NCBI RefSeq assembly: GCF_030295705.1
Contig: NZ_AP027274.1
Span: 62,001 to 126,000, forward strand
DNA length: 64,000 nt
Origin: Polynucleobacter sp. TUM22923
GTDB taxonomy: Bacteria; Pseudomonadota; Gammaproteobacteria; Burkholderiales; Burkholderiaceae
Reading direction: 5' to 3'
Positions 47,817 through 57,060 of this stretch are shown one piece after another. Made by a program: the position numbers and the translations under genes. The notes below the pieces were generated by a model. It was not told where the DNA came from and made no database searches. It worked only from the letters and a program-made list of their open reading frames with translations. Every line of letters starts with the position of its first letter. Positions within the stretch are counted from its first letter, which is position 1.

Positions 47817-49358
47817 ATGACATCATCTATTACTAAGGTAATTAAACATATTAGGGAAGATGATCTAGCTCTAAGTCAGTCATTGATACTGGATGCAATT
47901 GAAGAGGGAGGCAATAATTTAGATTATCTTTTCAATTTATCAATACAGTGTGCAGAGAGCAACAAGCTTAATCTGGCTATTGAAATACTTACGCAACTGT
48001 CAGTTGTACTGATGCATGAGCCAGAAATTTTTTATAGTTTGGGGTTCATTTACTCAAGAAAAGAAGATGATCGCAAGGCTCTGTTTTTTTATGAAAAAGC
48101 CCTTCAACTAAACCCAAACCATAATTCAGCGCTGGTTAATATGGGCGCCACCCTTAATAAGCTCTTGCGCCATGAAGAGGCGCTGATATTTTTAGATAAG
48201 GCTGTTCATCTAGATCCAAAATTGGCGGAATCATGGTCAAACAAAGGTAGCTCACTAGATGGTCTGATGAGATATGAAGAGGCTTTAATGGACTATGATG
48301 AAGCCATTAAGCTACATCCGAAATTTACAACTGCATACTTAAATCGTGGAAACACATTTATGAAGCTGAATAAATTAGATCAGGCAAATTTTAATTATGA
48401 TGCAGCTATTCAATTAGATCCTAGTGATGTAGAGGTAGCTTGGAATAAGTCCTTGGCTTTGCTCCTGAATGGTAATCTTGAACTGGGGTGGAAAGGTTAC
48501 GAAGTGAGATGGAAGACGGCAGAAATAAAAAATCTCGTCCGAACCTTTTCAGAGCCACTTTGGTTGGGTGACCAGTCGCTTAAAGAGAAAACTATTCTTT
48601 TGTACGCAGAGCAAGGTATGGGAGATACGATTCACTTTTGTCGCTACGCCAAATTAGTGGCTAAGCTTGGAGCGAAGGTAATTTTAGAAGTTCAGCCTCC
48701 TTTGGTTCCGCTGTTAAAAAACCTAGAGGGTATAAGTGAAATAGTAGCCAAGGGTCAAAAAATTCCAGATTTTGATTATCAATGCCCTTTGTTATCCTTG
48801 CCTCTTGTGTTTCATACTGCACTGGAAACTATTCCGTCATCTTTTCGCTATATCCAAAGTAACGAAGAAAAGAAACTTGCATGGAGAAATAAGCTGGGAA
48901 AAATCAGCGTGCCACGAGTCGGCATCGTGTGGAGTGGCAGCACTATTCATAAAAATGATCACAATCGCAGCTTAGAGCTTTCGAAAATTATTTCGTACTT
49001 ACCGTCAGAATATAAATACGTCTGTTTACAAAAAGACGTGCGACAGGCTGATAAGGTTACTTTGTTAGAAAATCCTCATATCCAATTCTATGGCGATGAA
49101 ATGCAAGACTTTGCAGATACAGCGGCACTTTGTGAGTTAATGGATTTAATCATTAGTGTGGATACTAGTGTGGCACATTTAGCGGGAGCATTAGGAAAGC
49201 CGACCTGGATTTTATTGCCTTATGCACCAGACTGGCGTTGGTTTTTGGGTAGAAGTGATAGCCCTTGGTATCCTTCGGTAAAGCTATATCGACAAAAAAG
49301 TTTAGGTGACTGGGAGGGGGTATTGGAGCGAGTAAGGGGTGATTTAAATAGGCTATAG
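47817..49358 (+). CDS. TPR protein with C-terminal glycosyltransferase-like (GT9/heptosyltransferase-like) domain
   Basis: The 513-residue protein has an N-terminal helical region and about five TPR units (residues 40-215; repeats such as FYEKALQLNPNHNSALVNMG). The C-terminal part (about 230-510) resembles ADP-heptose LPS heptosyltransferases: ILLYAEQGMGDTIHFCRYAK, GIVWSGS, and LIISVDTSVAHLAGALGKPTW. Such TPR-GT fusions are thought to glycosylate proteins or surface glycans; substrate unknown. It is more AT-rich than its neighbours and stands alone between gene-free stretches, suggesting an acquired unit. Confidence 0.85.
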   Translation: MTSSITKVIKHIREDDLALSQSLILDAIEEGGNNLDYLFNLSIQCAESNKLNLAIEILTQLSVVLMHEPEIFYSLGFIYSRKEDDRKALFFYEKALQLNPNHNSALVNMGATLNKLLRHEEALIFLDKAVHLDPKLAESWSNKGSSLDGLMRYEEALMDYDEAIKLHPKFTTAYLNRGNTFMKLNKLDQANFNYDAAIQLDPSDVEVAWNKSLALLLNGNLELGWKGYEVRWKTAEIKNLVRTFSEPLWLGDQSLKEKTILLYAEQGMGDTIHFCRYAKLVAKLGAKVILEVQPPLVPLLKNLEGISEIVAKGQKIPDFDYQCPLLSLPLVFHTALETIPSSFRYIQSNEEKKLAWRNKLGKISVPRVGIVWSGSTIHKNDHNRSLELSKIISYLPSEYKYVCLQKDVRQADKVTLLENPHIQFYGDEMQDFADTAALCELMDLIISVDTSVAHLAGALGKPTWILLPYAPDWRWFLGRSDSPWYPSVKLYRQKSLGDWEGVLERVRGDLNRL

Positions 49359-49828
49359 GCTAGACGACCAAATCCTAAACTCAATGTCATGTACCCGCAA
49401 AAACGGTTACAAAAACGTATTGAAAATATCAAAAGTAATTAATAATGTACGGAGTAGATATCAACGCACTACTGACTGTGGAGACTGGGTGTAGACGTTC
49501 ATTAAGTCATAAGTAGTCCATGTGGCATCATCTCCTGCGCTAAATGAAGGGTGCATTTAGTATATTGATGGCATCAATCGGCAATATTTTTTAGGCGGAA
49601 GTAAGCTTAAAAAAGCTTATTAAATAAAAAGTAAAAATCATATGACACTTATCCTCGAGTATGCGAGGAGCGAGACTATCCAATAAGAATGAGCGGCAAC
49701 CTGTTCGATAGAATAAAGAACTGCTTAACCACTGCCGGTTCTAAAAAAGTATTCTCAAAACTTACAGAGTAATTCTTGAGAACAGGAAGCGCATCATTTT
49801 GAGGCGTCAGGGTGTCATTAGGGGCCAG
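49359..49828. other. 470-bp stretch without a convincing gene
   Basis: Contains three small inverted repeats: TAAGCTT/AAGCTTA (49602-49619, AAAA loop), CCTCG/CGAGG (49653-49668), and TTCTCAA/TTGAGAA (49752-49782). A 31-codon frame on the minus strand (49461-49556) reads MHPSFSAGDDATWTTYD and so on, protein-like in composition but without a ribosome binding site or recognised relatives; it could be a gene fragment. No promoter, tRNA or IS end was found. Confidence 0.6.
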
Positions 49829-50251
49829 TTATTTACCTAAGCGGTCTCGTATCTCTCGGAGTAAGGTTGTGTTTTCAGGCTCTGCTGGCGCAGGAGGTTC
49901 ATCCATTGCTCTGACTCGATTCACAATCTTGACCATTTGAAAGATTACAAACGCCAATAGGATGAAATTAATGGATATGGTGATGAAATTGCCATAAGCA
50001 AAGATGGGGATACCAGCCTTTTTAAGGGCATCAAAGTTACGGGGGATGCCTTCAGGAATCTTGCCCAGGACTAAAAAGAGGTTGGTAAAGTCAATATGGC
50101 CACCCAGTAGGGTAGAAATCACTGGCATGACGATGTCGTTGACCAGGGAATCCACAATTTTCCCAAATGCCCCGCCAATAATGACGCCAACAGCCAAATC
50201 GATCACATTGCCCTTGACTGCAAAGTCTCTAAATTCCTTTAAAACGCTCAT
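49829..50251 (-). CDS. mscL: Large-conductance mechanosensitive channel
   Basis: From ATG 50251 ([15 protein letters not shown]) the product has 140 residues, the MscL length; the frame upstream to 50299 has no family-like sequence. Two membrane helices are clear ([18 protein letters not shown] and [13 protein letters not shown]), with a cytoplasmic C-terminal helix ([11 protein letters not shown]). It opens under membrane tension to release solutes in hypo-osmotic shock. It is divergent from petA. Confidence 0.96.
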   Translation of the reverse strand: MSVLKEFRDFAVKGNVIDLAVGVIIGGAFGKIVDSLVNDIVMPVISTLLGGHIDFTNLFLVLGKIPEGIPRNFDALKKAGIPIFAYGNFITISINFILLAFVIFQMVKIVNRVRAMDEPPAPAEPENTTLLREIRDRLGK

Positions 50252-50307
50252 ATTGACCTTTCTTTTGATTTGAATCCCAATTTCCTGGGGATTATCCACA
50301 CAACTTA

Positions 50308-50336
50308 CTTACACACCTCAATTTTTACTTTAAAAT
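50308..50336 (+). promoter_or_regulatory. Candidate promoter for petABC
   Basis: CTTACA (50308-50313) and TAAAAT (50331-50336) with a 17-bp spacer lie about 50 bp before petA in the mscL-petA divergent region. Matches are 4/6 and 5/6 to the sigma70 consensus. The region is AT-rich, so chance matches are possible. Confidence 0.35.
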
Positions 50337-50388
50337 CTCATCTTTAAGTATTTTCTACCTATAAATATTCTTCCAAGGAATTTTGTAA

Positions 50389-50991
50389 ATGAGTAACGAC
50401 CCCAGTATGGATAAAGACCGCCGCAAGTGGCTGATCGCTACTTCAGCAGTAGGTGGTGTTGGCGCTGCTGCTGCCATATATCCTTTTGTCGACAGTTTTG
50501 AGCCCTCAGAGCGCGCCAAGGCTGCCGGAGCGGCAGTGGAGATTGATATCGCCGATATGAAGCCAGATGAGATGCGCATGGTTGAATGGCGCGGAAAGCC
50601 AGTTTGGGTTGTGCGTCGCACCCCTGAGCAAGTGGCAGAGCTATCTAAGATTGATTCTGAGCTTGCAGACCCTGATTCTTTAAGGGATCCAGCCCAATAC
50701 ACCCCTTCATACGCACAAAACCAATGGCGCTCCATCAAGCCTGAGTATTTAGTAGTGGTCGGTATTTGTACCCACCTTGGTTGCTCGCCTACCCCTAAGT
50801 TTGAATCAGGCCCACAGCCTTCCTTGCCGAATACTTGGCAAGGCGGCTTCCTTTGCCCTTGCCATGGCTCTACTTTTGATATGGCAGGCCGTGTGTTTAA
50901 GAATAAACCCGCTCCCGATAACCTTGAAGTACCGCCGCATATGTATTTAAGCGACACCAAGATTATCATCGGCGACGATAAGAAGGCCTAA
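50389..50991 (+). CDS. petA: Ubiquinol-cytochrome c reductase iron-sulfur (Rieske) subunit
   Basis: The 200-residue protein starts with a twin-arginine type signal-anchor (DRRKWLIATSAVGGVGAAAA) and has the Rieske 2Fe-2S ligands in CTHLGC and CPCHGSTFD. It accepts an electron from ubiquinol in the bc1 complex and passes it to cytochrome c1. The folded cluster domain should need the Tat system, encoded at 42.8-44.4 kb. AAGGA lies before the ATG. petB follows after 10 bp. Confidence 0.97.
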   Translation: MSNDPSMDKDRRKWLIATSAVGGVGAAAAIYPFVDSFEPSERAKAAGAAVEIDIADMKPDEMRMVEWRGKPVWVVRRTPEQVAELSKIDSELADPDSLRDPAQYTPSYAQNQWRSIKPEYLVVVGICTHLGCSPTPKFESGPQPSLPNTWQGGFLCPCHGSTFDMAGRVFKNKPAPDNLEVPPHMYLSDTKIIIGDDKKA

Positions 50992-51001
50992 GGAGAGATA
51001 A

Positions 51002-52402
51002 ATGGCATTTCACGAAAAAGAAGTCCCTGCAGGCTCATCTGCAGCTGTCAAATTGATGGCTTGGGTTGACTCACGGTTACCAGTAACCGAGGCCTTTAAA
51101 CGCCATATGAGCGAGTACTACGCTCCTAAAAACCTCAATTTCTTCTACATCTTTGGTGCTTTGGCAATTGTGGTCTTGGTAATTCAGATTGTTACCGGTA
51201 TTTTCTTGGTAATGAACTACAAGCCAGATGCAGCTAAGGCATTTGAATCTGTTGAATACATCATGCGCGAAGTGCCTTGGGGATGGTTGATTCGCTATAC
51301 CCACTCCACTGGTGCTTCTATGTTCTTCGTGGTGGTTTATATGCACATGTTCCGTGGCTTGATTTACGGCTCATATCGTAAGCCTCGTGAACTCATTTGG
51401 ATCTTTGGCTGCGCCATTTTCTTGTGCTTAATGGGCGAAGCTTTCTTTGGCTACTTGCTGCCTTGGGGTCAGATGTCCTATTGGGGTGCTCAGGTTATTG
51501 TGAACTTGTTCTCCGCTATTCCGCTAATCGGGCCAGATTTATCCCTTTGGTTGCGCGGTGACTATGTTGTTGGTGATGCTACCCTCAACCGCTTCTTTGC
51601 CTTCCATGTGATCGCTATTCCATTGGTATTGATTGGTTTAGTTGCGGCCCACATTTTGGCATTGCATGAAGTAGGCTCAAACAATCCAGATGGCGTAGAG
51701 ATTAAAAATACGCTAGATGCCAAAGGCAATCCAGTAGACGGCATTCCTTTCCATCCGTATTACAGCGTTCATGATGTGATGTATTTGGGCGGCTTCTTAA
51801 TCATCTTTGCTTCAATCGTATTCTTTGCCCCAGAAATGGGCGGATACTTTCTTGAGGCGAATAACTTTATCCCTGCAAACCCATTTGTAACACCAACACA
51901 CATTGCACCGGTTTGGTATTTCACACCGTTCTACTCGATGTTGCGTGCCACTACGACTAATTTCTTGCTGCCATTGTGGATTTTCTTGGCACTGATATTA
52001 GGCATGTTTGCCTTACGTAGCAAAGAGATTAAAGTCAAAGGCGCGTGCGTTGCGATTGCCGTTATTTTGGCAGCTGGCTTTTATGCGTTTGATGCCAAAT
52101 TCTGGGGTGTGGTCATCATGGGTGGCTCTGTAGTGATCTTATTCTTCTTGCCTTGGCTTGATCACTCACCAGTGCGATCCATTCGCTATCGCCCGCAATT
52201 TCATAAGTACATCTATGGTGTGTTCGTGGTCAGCTTCATTATCTTGGGTTACCTCGGTATTGAGCCACCATCACCCGTATATGAAAAGATTTCTCAGATT
52301 TGCACTATTTATTATCTGGGCTTTTTCTTAGCAATGCCGTTCTGGAGCAAGCTTGGTACATTCAAGCAGGTTCCTGATCGCATTACTTTTGCAGCCCATT
52401 AA
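51002..52402 (+). CDS. petB: Ubiquinol-cytochrome c reductase cytochrome b subunit
   Basis: The 466-residue protein has the cytochrome b helices with haem-ligand histidines (RYTHSTGASMFFVVVYMHMFRG split; FAFHVIAIPLVLIGLVAAHILALHEVG split), the PEWY-related quinol site region (VWYFTPFYSML) and extra C-terminal helices. It carries both b haems and the quinone sites of complex III. AAGGAG precedes the start. The length is in the range for proteobacterial cytochrome b with a C-terminal extension. Confidence 0.97.
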   Translation: MAFHEKEVPAGSSAAVKLMAWVDSRLPVTEAFKRHMSEYYAPKNLNFFYIFGALAIVVLVIQIVTGIFLVMNYKPDAAKAFESVEYIMREVPWGWLIRYTHSTGASMFFVVVYMHMFRGLIYGSYRKPRELIWIFGCAIFLCLMGEAFFGYLLPWGQMSYWGAQVIVNLFSAIPLIGPDLSLWLRGDYVVGDATLNRFFAFHVIAIPLVLIGLVAAHILALHEVGSNNPDGVEIKNTLDAKGNPVDGIPFHPYYSVHDVMYLGGFLIIFASIVFFAPEMGGYFLEANNFIPANPFVTPTHIAPVWYFTPFYSMLRATTTNFLLPLWIFLALILGMFALRSKEIKVKGACVAIAVILAAGFYAFDAKFWGVVIMGGSVVILFFLPWLDHSPVRSIRYRPQFHKYIYGVFVVSFIILGYLGIEPPSPVYEKISQICTIYYLGFFLAMPFWSKLGTFKQVPDRITFAAH

Positions 52403-52432
52403 TTTAATCCCTGAGAAAAATTAGGAACTAGT

Positions 52433-53206
52433 ATGAAACGAATTCTACGAACTGTAACGGGCTTACTGCAGGCTACGGTTTTGCTCGCCGCCTTAGGTTT
52501 TGGATTAGCGGCTAATGCTAGCGAGGGAGGCTTTCCATTAGATAAGGCCCCTAACCGCGTTAGTAACAATGCTTCACTACAAAATGGCGCCAAGATCTTT
52601 GTGAACTATTGCTCGGGATGCCATTCAGCAGTAAGTTTGCGTTACAACCGCTTACGCGATATTGGTTTGACGGATCAAGAGATCAAAGATAACTTGATTC
52701 TGAATGATGCCAAAGTAGGCGATTTGATGACCATCTCGATGACGCCAAAGGATGGCAAGGCGTATTTCGGTAAAACACCACCAGACTTATCTGTTGAAGC
52801 CCGCGCACGTGGAACAGACTGGCTGTATACCTATTTCCGCACTTACTACAAAGACGACACCACGCCAACAGGTTGGAATAATCTTGTGTATCCAAACGTA
52901 GGTATGCCCCATGTTTTATGGCAGCTACAAGGTGAGAGAGCAGCGAAGTTTGAGGATCGTAAAGATCCGCACGATGAGACTAGGGTTGAGAAAGTGTTTG
53001 TTGGGTATGAGCAGTTGACCCCAGGCACGATGAAGCCCCAAGAGTATGACGACAATATTGCTGACCTAGTGTCTTTCCTATCTTGGATGGCTGAGCCAGT
53101 TCAATTAGAGCGCAAGCGTCTTGGCGTAATTGTTCTCTTGTTCTTAGCAATCTTTACCTTGTTGGCTTGGCGTTTAAATAAAGCCTATTGGAAAGATATT
53201 CACTAA
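52433..53206 (+). CDS. petC: Ubiquinol-cytochrome c reductase cytochrome c1 subunit
   Basis: The 257-residue product has a signal peptide (to about residue 26), one haem c site CSGCH (about residues 62-66), a distal methionine region, and a C-terminal membrane anchor (LGVIVLLFLAIFTLLAW). It passes electrons from the Rieske centre to soluble cytochromes such as the cytochrome c4 encoded at 12.5 kb. It completes the petABC operon. Confidence 0.96.
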   Translation: MKRILRTVTGLLQATVLLAALGFGLAANASEGGFPLDKAPNRVSNNASLQNGAKIFVNYCSGCHSAVSLRYNRLRDIGLTDQEIKDNLILNDAKVGDLMTISMTPKDGKAYFGKTPPDLSVEARARGTDWLYTYFRTYYKDDTTPTGWNNLVYPNVGMPHVLWQLQGERAAKFEDRKDPHDETRVEKVFVGYEQLTPGTMKPQEYDDNIADLVSFLSWMAEPVQLERKRLGVIVLLFLAIFTLLAWRLNKAYWKDIH

Positions 53207-53305
53207 TGATGAGCTGTGATTCGGGCTTAACTTAATATCCAGATTCAGATTTAAATTTAAAGCAGTAATGTGTTGTATTGATTTAGCAATTTAAGGAATA
53301 AATTT

Positions 53306-53917
53306 ATGATGGTGTTGTATTCGGGTACTAATTGCCCATTCTCGCAACGCTGCCGTTTGGTGCTTTTCGAAAAAGGCATGGACTTTGAGATTCGTGACGT
53401 GGACTTGTTTAACAAGCCCGAAGATATCTCTGTGATGAACCCTTACGGCCAGGTTCCTATTCTGGTTGAGCGCGACTTGATTTTGTATGAGTCCAACATC
53501 ATTAACGAATATATTGATGAGCGTTTTCCTCATCCACAATTGATGCCGCCTGATCCAGTTGCTCGCGCACGTGCACGCCTTTTCCTCTTCAATTTTGAAA
53601 AAGAATTGTTTGTACATGTATCAGCTTTAGAAAATGAAAAAGGCAAGCCTGCTGAGAAGGTCCATGAAAAAGCGCGTTTGGCTATTCGTGATCGCTTAAC
53701 TCAACTTGCACCGATTTTTGTAAAAAATAAGTACATGTTGGGCGAAGAGTTCTCCATGCTGGACGTTGCAATAGCACCATTGTTGTGGCGTTTAGAGCAT
53801 TACGGTATTGATTTATCCCGTAATGCCGCTCCTTTACTCAAGTACGCCGAGCGTATCTTCAGTAGACCTGCTTATATCGAAGCTTTAACACCTTCTGAAA
53901 AGGTAATGCGTCGCTAA
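53306..53917 (+). CDS. sspA: Stringent starvation protein A (GST-fold)
   Basis: The 203-residue product has a thioredoxin/GST N-domain (MVLYSGTNCPFSQRCRLVLFEKGM) and a helical C-domain (EFSMLDVAIAPLLWRLEHYGI). SspA binds RNA polymerase and alters transcription under stress in enterobacteria. Two ATGs lie in tandem at 53306 and 53309; AAGGAA upstream does not distinguish them. The petABC-sspA-sspB order is usual in betaproteobacteria. Confidence 0.94.
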   Translation: MMVLYSGTNCPFSQRCRLVLFEKGMDFEIRDVDLFNKPEDISVMNPYGQVPILVERDLILYESNIINEYIDERFPHPQLMPPDPVARARARLFLFNFEKELFVHVSALENEKGKPAEKVHEKARLAIRDRLTQLAPIFVKNKYMLGEEFSMLDVAIAPLLWRLEHYGIDLSRNAAPLLKYAERIFSRPAYIEALTPSEKVMRR

Positions 53918-53947
53918 GCGACACATTCTGTAAGCGGAAATATCAGC

Positions 53948-54355
53948 ATGTCTGACGTTCCAAGCAACAAACCATACCTAATCCGTGCTCTACATCAGTG
54001 GTGCACGGATTTTGGTTTTACGCCTTTCATTGCAGTATTTGTGGATGAGAGAGTGGAAGTGCCAATGGAGTTCGTCAAGAATAACGAAATCGTTCTCAAT
54101 CTCTCTGTAGAGGCTTGCCATCAACTTAATCTAGACAATGATTGGATTAGCTTTCAGGCCCGATTTGGGGGGATACCTAGAAAAATCATGGTTCCTGTGA
54201 CGCATATATTGGCAATTTATGCCAAGGAAAATGGACAGGGAATGTCTTTCCCATTTGATCCAGCAAAGGTATCCGCATTGCACGTTGCAGGGCGGTCAGA
54301 TGCACCTGCAGACAAGCCTAAGCCCAATAGGCCAAGCTTGACGATTGTGAAGTAG
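53948..54355 (+). CDS. sspB: ClpXP adaptor SspB
   Basis: The 135-residue protein has the SspB fold region (PYLIRALHQWCTDFGFTPFI, ARFGGIPRKIMVPVTHILAIYAKENGQGM) and a flexible tail ending RPSLTIVK, the hydrophobic motif that docks on ClpX. It delivers ssrA-tagged proteins to ClpXP. It lies 30 bp after sspA and 18 bp before tRNA-Thr. Confidence 0.94.
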   Translation: MSDVPSNKPYLIRALHQWCTDFGFTPFIAVFVDERVEVPMEFVKNNEIVLNLSVEACHQLNLDNDWISFQARFGGIPRKIMVPVTHILAIYAKENGQGMSFPFDPAKVSALHVAGRSDAPADKPKPNRPSLTIVK

Positions 54356-54373
54356 GCTACAATATTGATCGTT

Positions 54374-54449
54374 GCCCCTTTAGCTCATCTGGTAGAGCAA
54401 CTGATTTGTAATCAGTAGGTGGTCTGTTCGAGTCGGACAAGGGGCACCA
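54374..54449 (+). tRNA. tRNA-Thr (anticodon TGT)
   Basis: A full cloverleaf can be drawn: acceptor GCCCCTT/AAGGGGC, D-arm with AGCTCATCTGGTAGAGCA, anticodon stem ACTGA/TCAGT around TTTGTAA (anticodon TGT), T-arm GTCTG-TTCGAGT-CGGAC with one G-U pair, and an encoded CCA end. It reads ACA and other ACN codons. No duplicate of its 3' end, as left by integrating elements, was found downstream in the window. Confidence 0.97.
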
Positions 54450-54509
54450 CTTCTCTTAAATTAAAGTTAACCTACTTTCAATTTAATAAACGACCAAATT
54501 CATAATCAT

Positions 54510-56390
54510 ATGAACCCACAAACCGGTCAAACTCTAAACTTCGCAATGCAATCTCTGCAAAGGAATGACTTTGTAAATGCTGAAAGACTTTTAAAACAAG
54601 CTCTTAAGATGTCTCCCAAAGAATCAGAAGCTTATAGGCTATTGGCTGTAATTTATGCCATCCAAACAGACTTTATCTTAGCCTTAAAGATGATTGATAA
54701 AGCTCTTTTATACAATCAAAAGAATGGACTTGCTCATAGCAATAAAGGGAATATTTTAAGAAAACTTCACCTTCCTCAAGAGGCTCTAAAAAGTTATGAC
54801 AAAGCTATAACTCTTGATCCAAATTACATGGAAGTCTACAGTAACCGCGGAAATGTAATGTGCGATATGCGCAGATATGATGAAGCGATAGAAAGTTATG
54901 ATGAGGCCATTAGACTGCATCCTCATTACGCAGTAGCTCATAATGGAAAAGGTAACGCACTCAAAAAGTTAGGTCATTTTAATTTGGCGCTGAAATCTTA
55001 TGAGGCCGCAATCCAATATGATGGGAGTATTGATTATGCATATGGCTCTTATTTAGAAGTTAAGATGAATATCTGCGATTGGATTGATCTAGATTGTCAT
55101 TTTCATGAATTTAAAGAAAAGTTTATTCAAGGTAAGGCAAAAGCCCATCCCTTTCCGTTCTTAGCTGCCTATGATGATCCAGAGTTCAATCAACTCTTGG
55201 CGCGCCGCTACACACAATCCGAGCACCCCCAGTTGTTAAACTTAGGTAATATCACCACCCCAATAAAAGAAAAAATTAAGATTGGATATTACTCACCAGA
55301 TTTAAGAAATCATCCAGTTGCATTTTTAACTGCCGAGCTCTTTGAGCTGCATGATAGAAGTAAATTTGAAATATACGCTTTTTCAATAGGAGATCATCCA
55401 GTAGGAGAAATGAATTTAAGATTAAAAAATTCTTTTGACCAATTTATAGATATTACAAATAAAAATGATCAAGAGGTTGCTGAGCTTACAAGAATTATGG
55501 GAATTGATGTAGCGGTAGACTTGGGTGGTCTAACAGAAAACAGTAGGTTGGGAATATTTTCGTTTCGAGCCGCACCGATTCAAATTAGCTATATTGGATA
55601 TATAGGAACGGCTGGGGCTGATTATATCGATTACATTATTGCTGATAGGGTAGCGATTCCAGAAAAATATCAAGCGTTTTATTCTGAGAAGATTATTTAT
55701 TTACCAAGTTTCCAAGTAAACGACTCTAAAAGAAAAATTTCAGAGAAAATTTTTACAAAAGAAGACTTTGGGATACCGTCTGAATCGTTTGCCTTTTGCT
55801 GTTTTAATAACAGCTATAAGATAAACCCTAAAATTTTTGATGCATGGTGTGATGTATTGAAATTAGCTCAAGATAGTATTTTATTTTTATTTGCTGCAAA
55901 TGATTTAGTAAAAAATAATCTCTTTGTTGAATTTGAAGCTCGCGGTCTGGATAGAAAGAGGCTTATTTTTAGTGAGCATTTGCCATATTCGGAATATTTA
56001 GCCAGGTACCGTGTGTGCGACTTATTTTTAGATACATCCCCCTATAATGCAGGTACGACAGCGAGTGATGCCCTTTGGGCGGGTCTGCCAGTTTTGACTC
56101 TAACGGGAGAGACGTTCTCAGCCCGAATGGGTGCTAGCTTATTAACCGCTATAAGTTTGCCGGAAATGATTACTTACTCTATTGAAGAATATAAAAATTT
56201 AGCTGTAGAGCTTGCAATGAACCCTAAAAAAATTCAGGTTATAAAAGATAAATTAAAAGAAAATAGGCTTTCCACAAAGTTATTTAATTCTATCGAGTTT
56301 ACTAGGACTATTGAGGCTGCTTATATTGAGGCTATTAATTTATCCAAAAATGATCTAATGCCAGAAAATATCTTTATCAATGAACATTAA
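54510..56390 (+). CDS. TPR protein with O-GlcNAc-transferase (SPINDLY-type, GT41) catalytic domain
   Basis: The 626-residue protein has about five TPRs (residues 1-180; ALKSYDKAITLDPNYMEVYSNRGN type) and a GT41 catalytic region (about 255-600). Seen there are IGYYSPDLRNHPVAFL (the N-terminal catalytic histidine region), DVAVDLGGLTENSR, APIQISYIGYIGTAGADYIDYIIAD split, CCFNNSYKINPKIFDAW and DTSPYNAGTTASDALWAGLPVLT split. Such enzymes glycosylate Ser/Thr on proteins. Arg codons are mostly AGA/AGG and the DNA is AT-rich, unlike the flanks, suggesting transfer. It overlaps the next gene by 11 bp. Confidence 0.9.
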   Translation: MNPQTGQTLNFAMQSLQRNDFVNAERLLKQALKMSPKESEAYRLLAVIYAIQTDFILALKMIDKALLYNQKNGLAHSNKGNILRKLHLPQEALKSYDKAITLDPNYMEVYSNRGNVMCDMRRYDEAIESYDEAIRLHPHYAVAHNGKGNALKKLGHFNLALKSYEAAIQYDGSIDYAYGSYLEVKMNICDWIDLDCHFHEFKEKFIQGKAKAHPFPFLAAYDDPEFNQLLARRYTQSEHPQLLNLGNITTPIKEKIKIGYYSPDLRNHPVAFLTAELFELHDRSKFEIYAFSIGDHPVGEMNLRLKNSFDQFIDITNKNDQEVAELTRIMGIDVAVDLGGLTENSRLGIFSFRAAPIQISYIGYIGTAGADYIDYIIADRVAIPEKYQAFYSEKIIYLPSFQVNDSKRKISEKIFTKEDFGIPSESFAFCCFNNSYKINPKIFDAWCDVLKLAQDSILFLFAANDLVKNNLFVEFEARGLDRKRLIFSEHLPYSEYLARYRVCDLFLDTSPYNAGTTASDALWAGLPVLTLTGETFSARMGASLLTAISLPEMITYSIEEYKNLAVELAMNPKKIQVIKDKLKENRLSTKLFNSIEFTRTIEAAYIEAINLSKNDLMPENIFINEH

Positions 56391-57060
56391 ATTTGTTGTT
56401 GCGACCAGAGAGAGCTCAGATTCTTTTTATGCAAATACAGCAACTGGACGATCTTTAGCTCTTTATCAATCGCCACAAATCGAGATTTGCTTATTTCCTG
56501 AAAATTCTTTAGGCCTTTCTAAGATTTATAATTCAGTAATAGAATCTTGCTTAGCTTCTCCATCACTTCTTATTTTCATGCATGATGATGTACATTTGAT
56601 TGATTATCATTGGATGGATGCTCTTGCTAATGCCCTGCAAGTATTCTCAATTGTTGGTGTTTGTGGAAATAAAAGAAGAGTTCCTTTTCAGCCGAGCTGG
56701 GCTTTCCCAGATTTAACTTTGCAATTTGATGCTCAAGAGAATTTAAGTGGCCTTATAGGACATGGTAAATGTTTCCCCCCAGATGACTTAAGTTTTTTTG
56801 GGCCTCCTATGCAGCAAGTAATGCTATTAGATGGAGTAATGCTGGCAGCATTTAGTGAGACACTAATCAGAAGCTATATTAGATTTGACGAGAAATTTGA
56901 TTTTCATTTTTATGACATGGACATATGCAGGCAGGCGGAAATAAGAGGGCTTTCATGTGGTACCGCAGCTATCTCTTTGATACATGAAAGCGGTGGAAAC
57001 TTTGGCTCGCCATCTTGGAAAAATTCTTATGATGCCTATATTCAAAAGTGGGGTCAATGA
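56380..57060 (+). CDS. Small glycosyltransferase of the GT2-like family (Glyco_tranf_2_5 type)
   Basis: The 226-residue protein has a GT-A-like pattern: an early Ser/Leu-rich fold strand, GLSKIYNSVIESC, then the acidic metal-binding LIFMHDDVHLIDYHW, and later FDEKFDFHFYDMDICRQAEIRGL and HESGGNFG. This resembles compact single-domain family 2 sugar transferases. It overlaps the upstream OGT-like gene and the downstream methyltransferase gene, so the three are co-translated. The sugar and acceptor are unknown. The DNA is AT-rich like the OGT gene. Confidence 0.8.
   Translation: MNIKFVVATRESSDSFYANTATGRSLALYQSPQIEICLFPENSLGLSKIYNSVIESCLASPSLLIFMHDDVHLIDYHWMDALANALQVFSIVGVCGNKRRVPFQPSWAFPDLTLQFDAQENLSGLIGHGKCFPPDDLSFFGPPMQQVMLLDGVMLAAFSETLIRSYIRFDEKFDFHFYDMDICRQAEIRGLSCGTAAISLIHESGGNFGSPSWKNSYDAYIQKWGQ

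Noticed and set aside
50292..50300. Perfect DnaA-box sequence TTATCCACA in the mscL-petA gap
   Set aside because: Single isolated 9-mer; about one chance occurrence is expected every few tens of kb on two strands, and there is no cluster, AT-rich unwinding region or dnaA/dnaN gene nearby.
50355..50969. 204-codon minus-strand frame antisense to petA
   Set aside because: Lies over the conserved Rieske gene; composition Ser/Gly/Pro-rich without any domain; shadow of petA codon structure.
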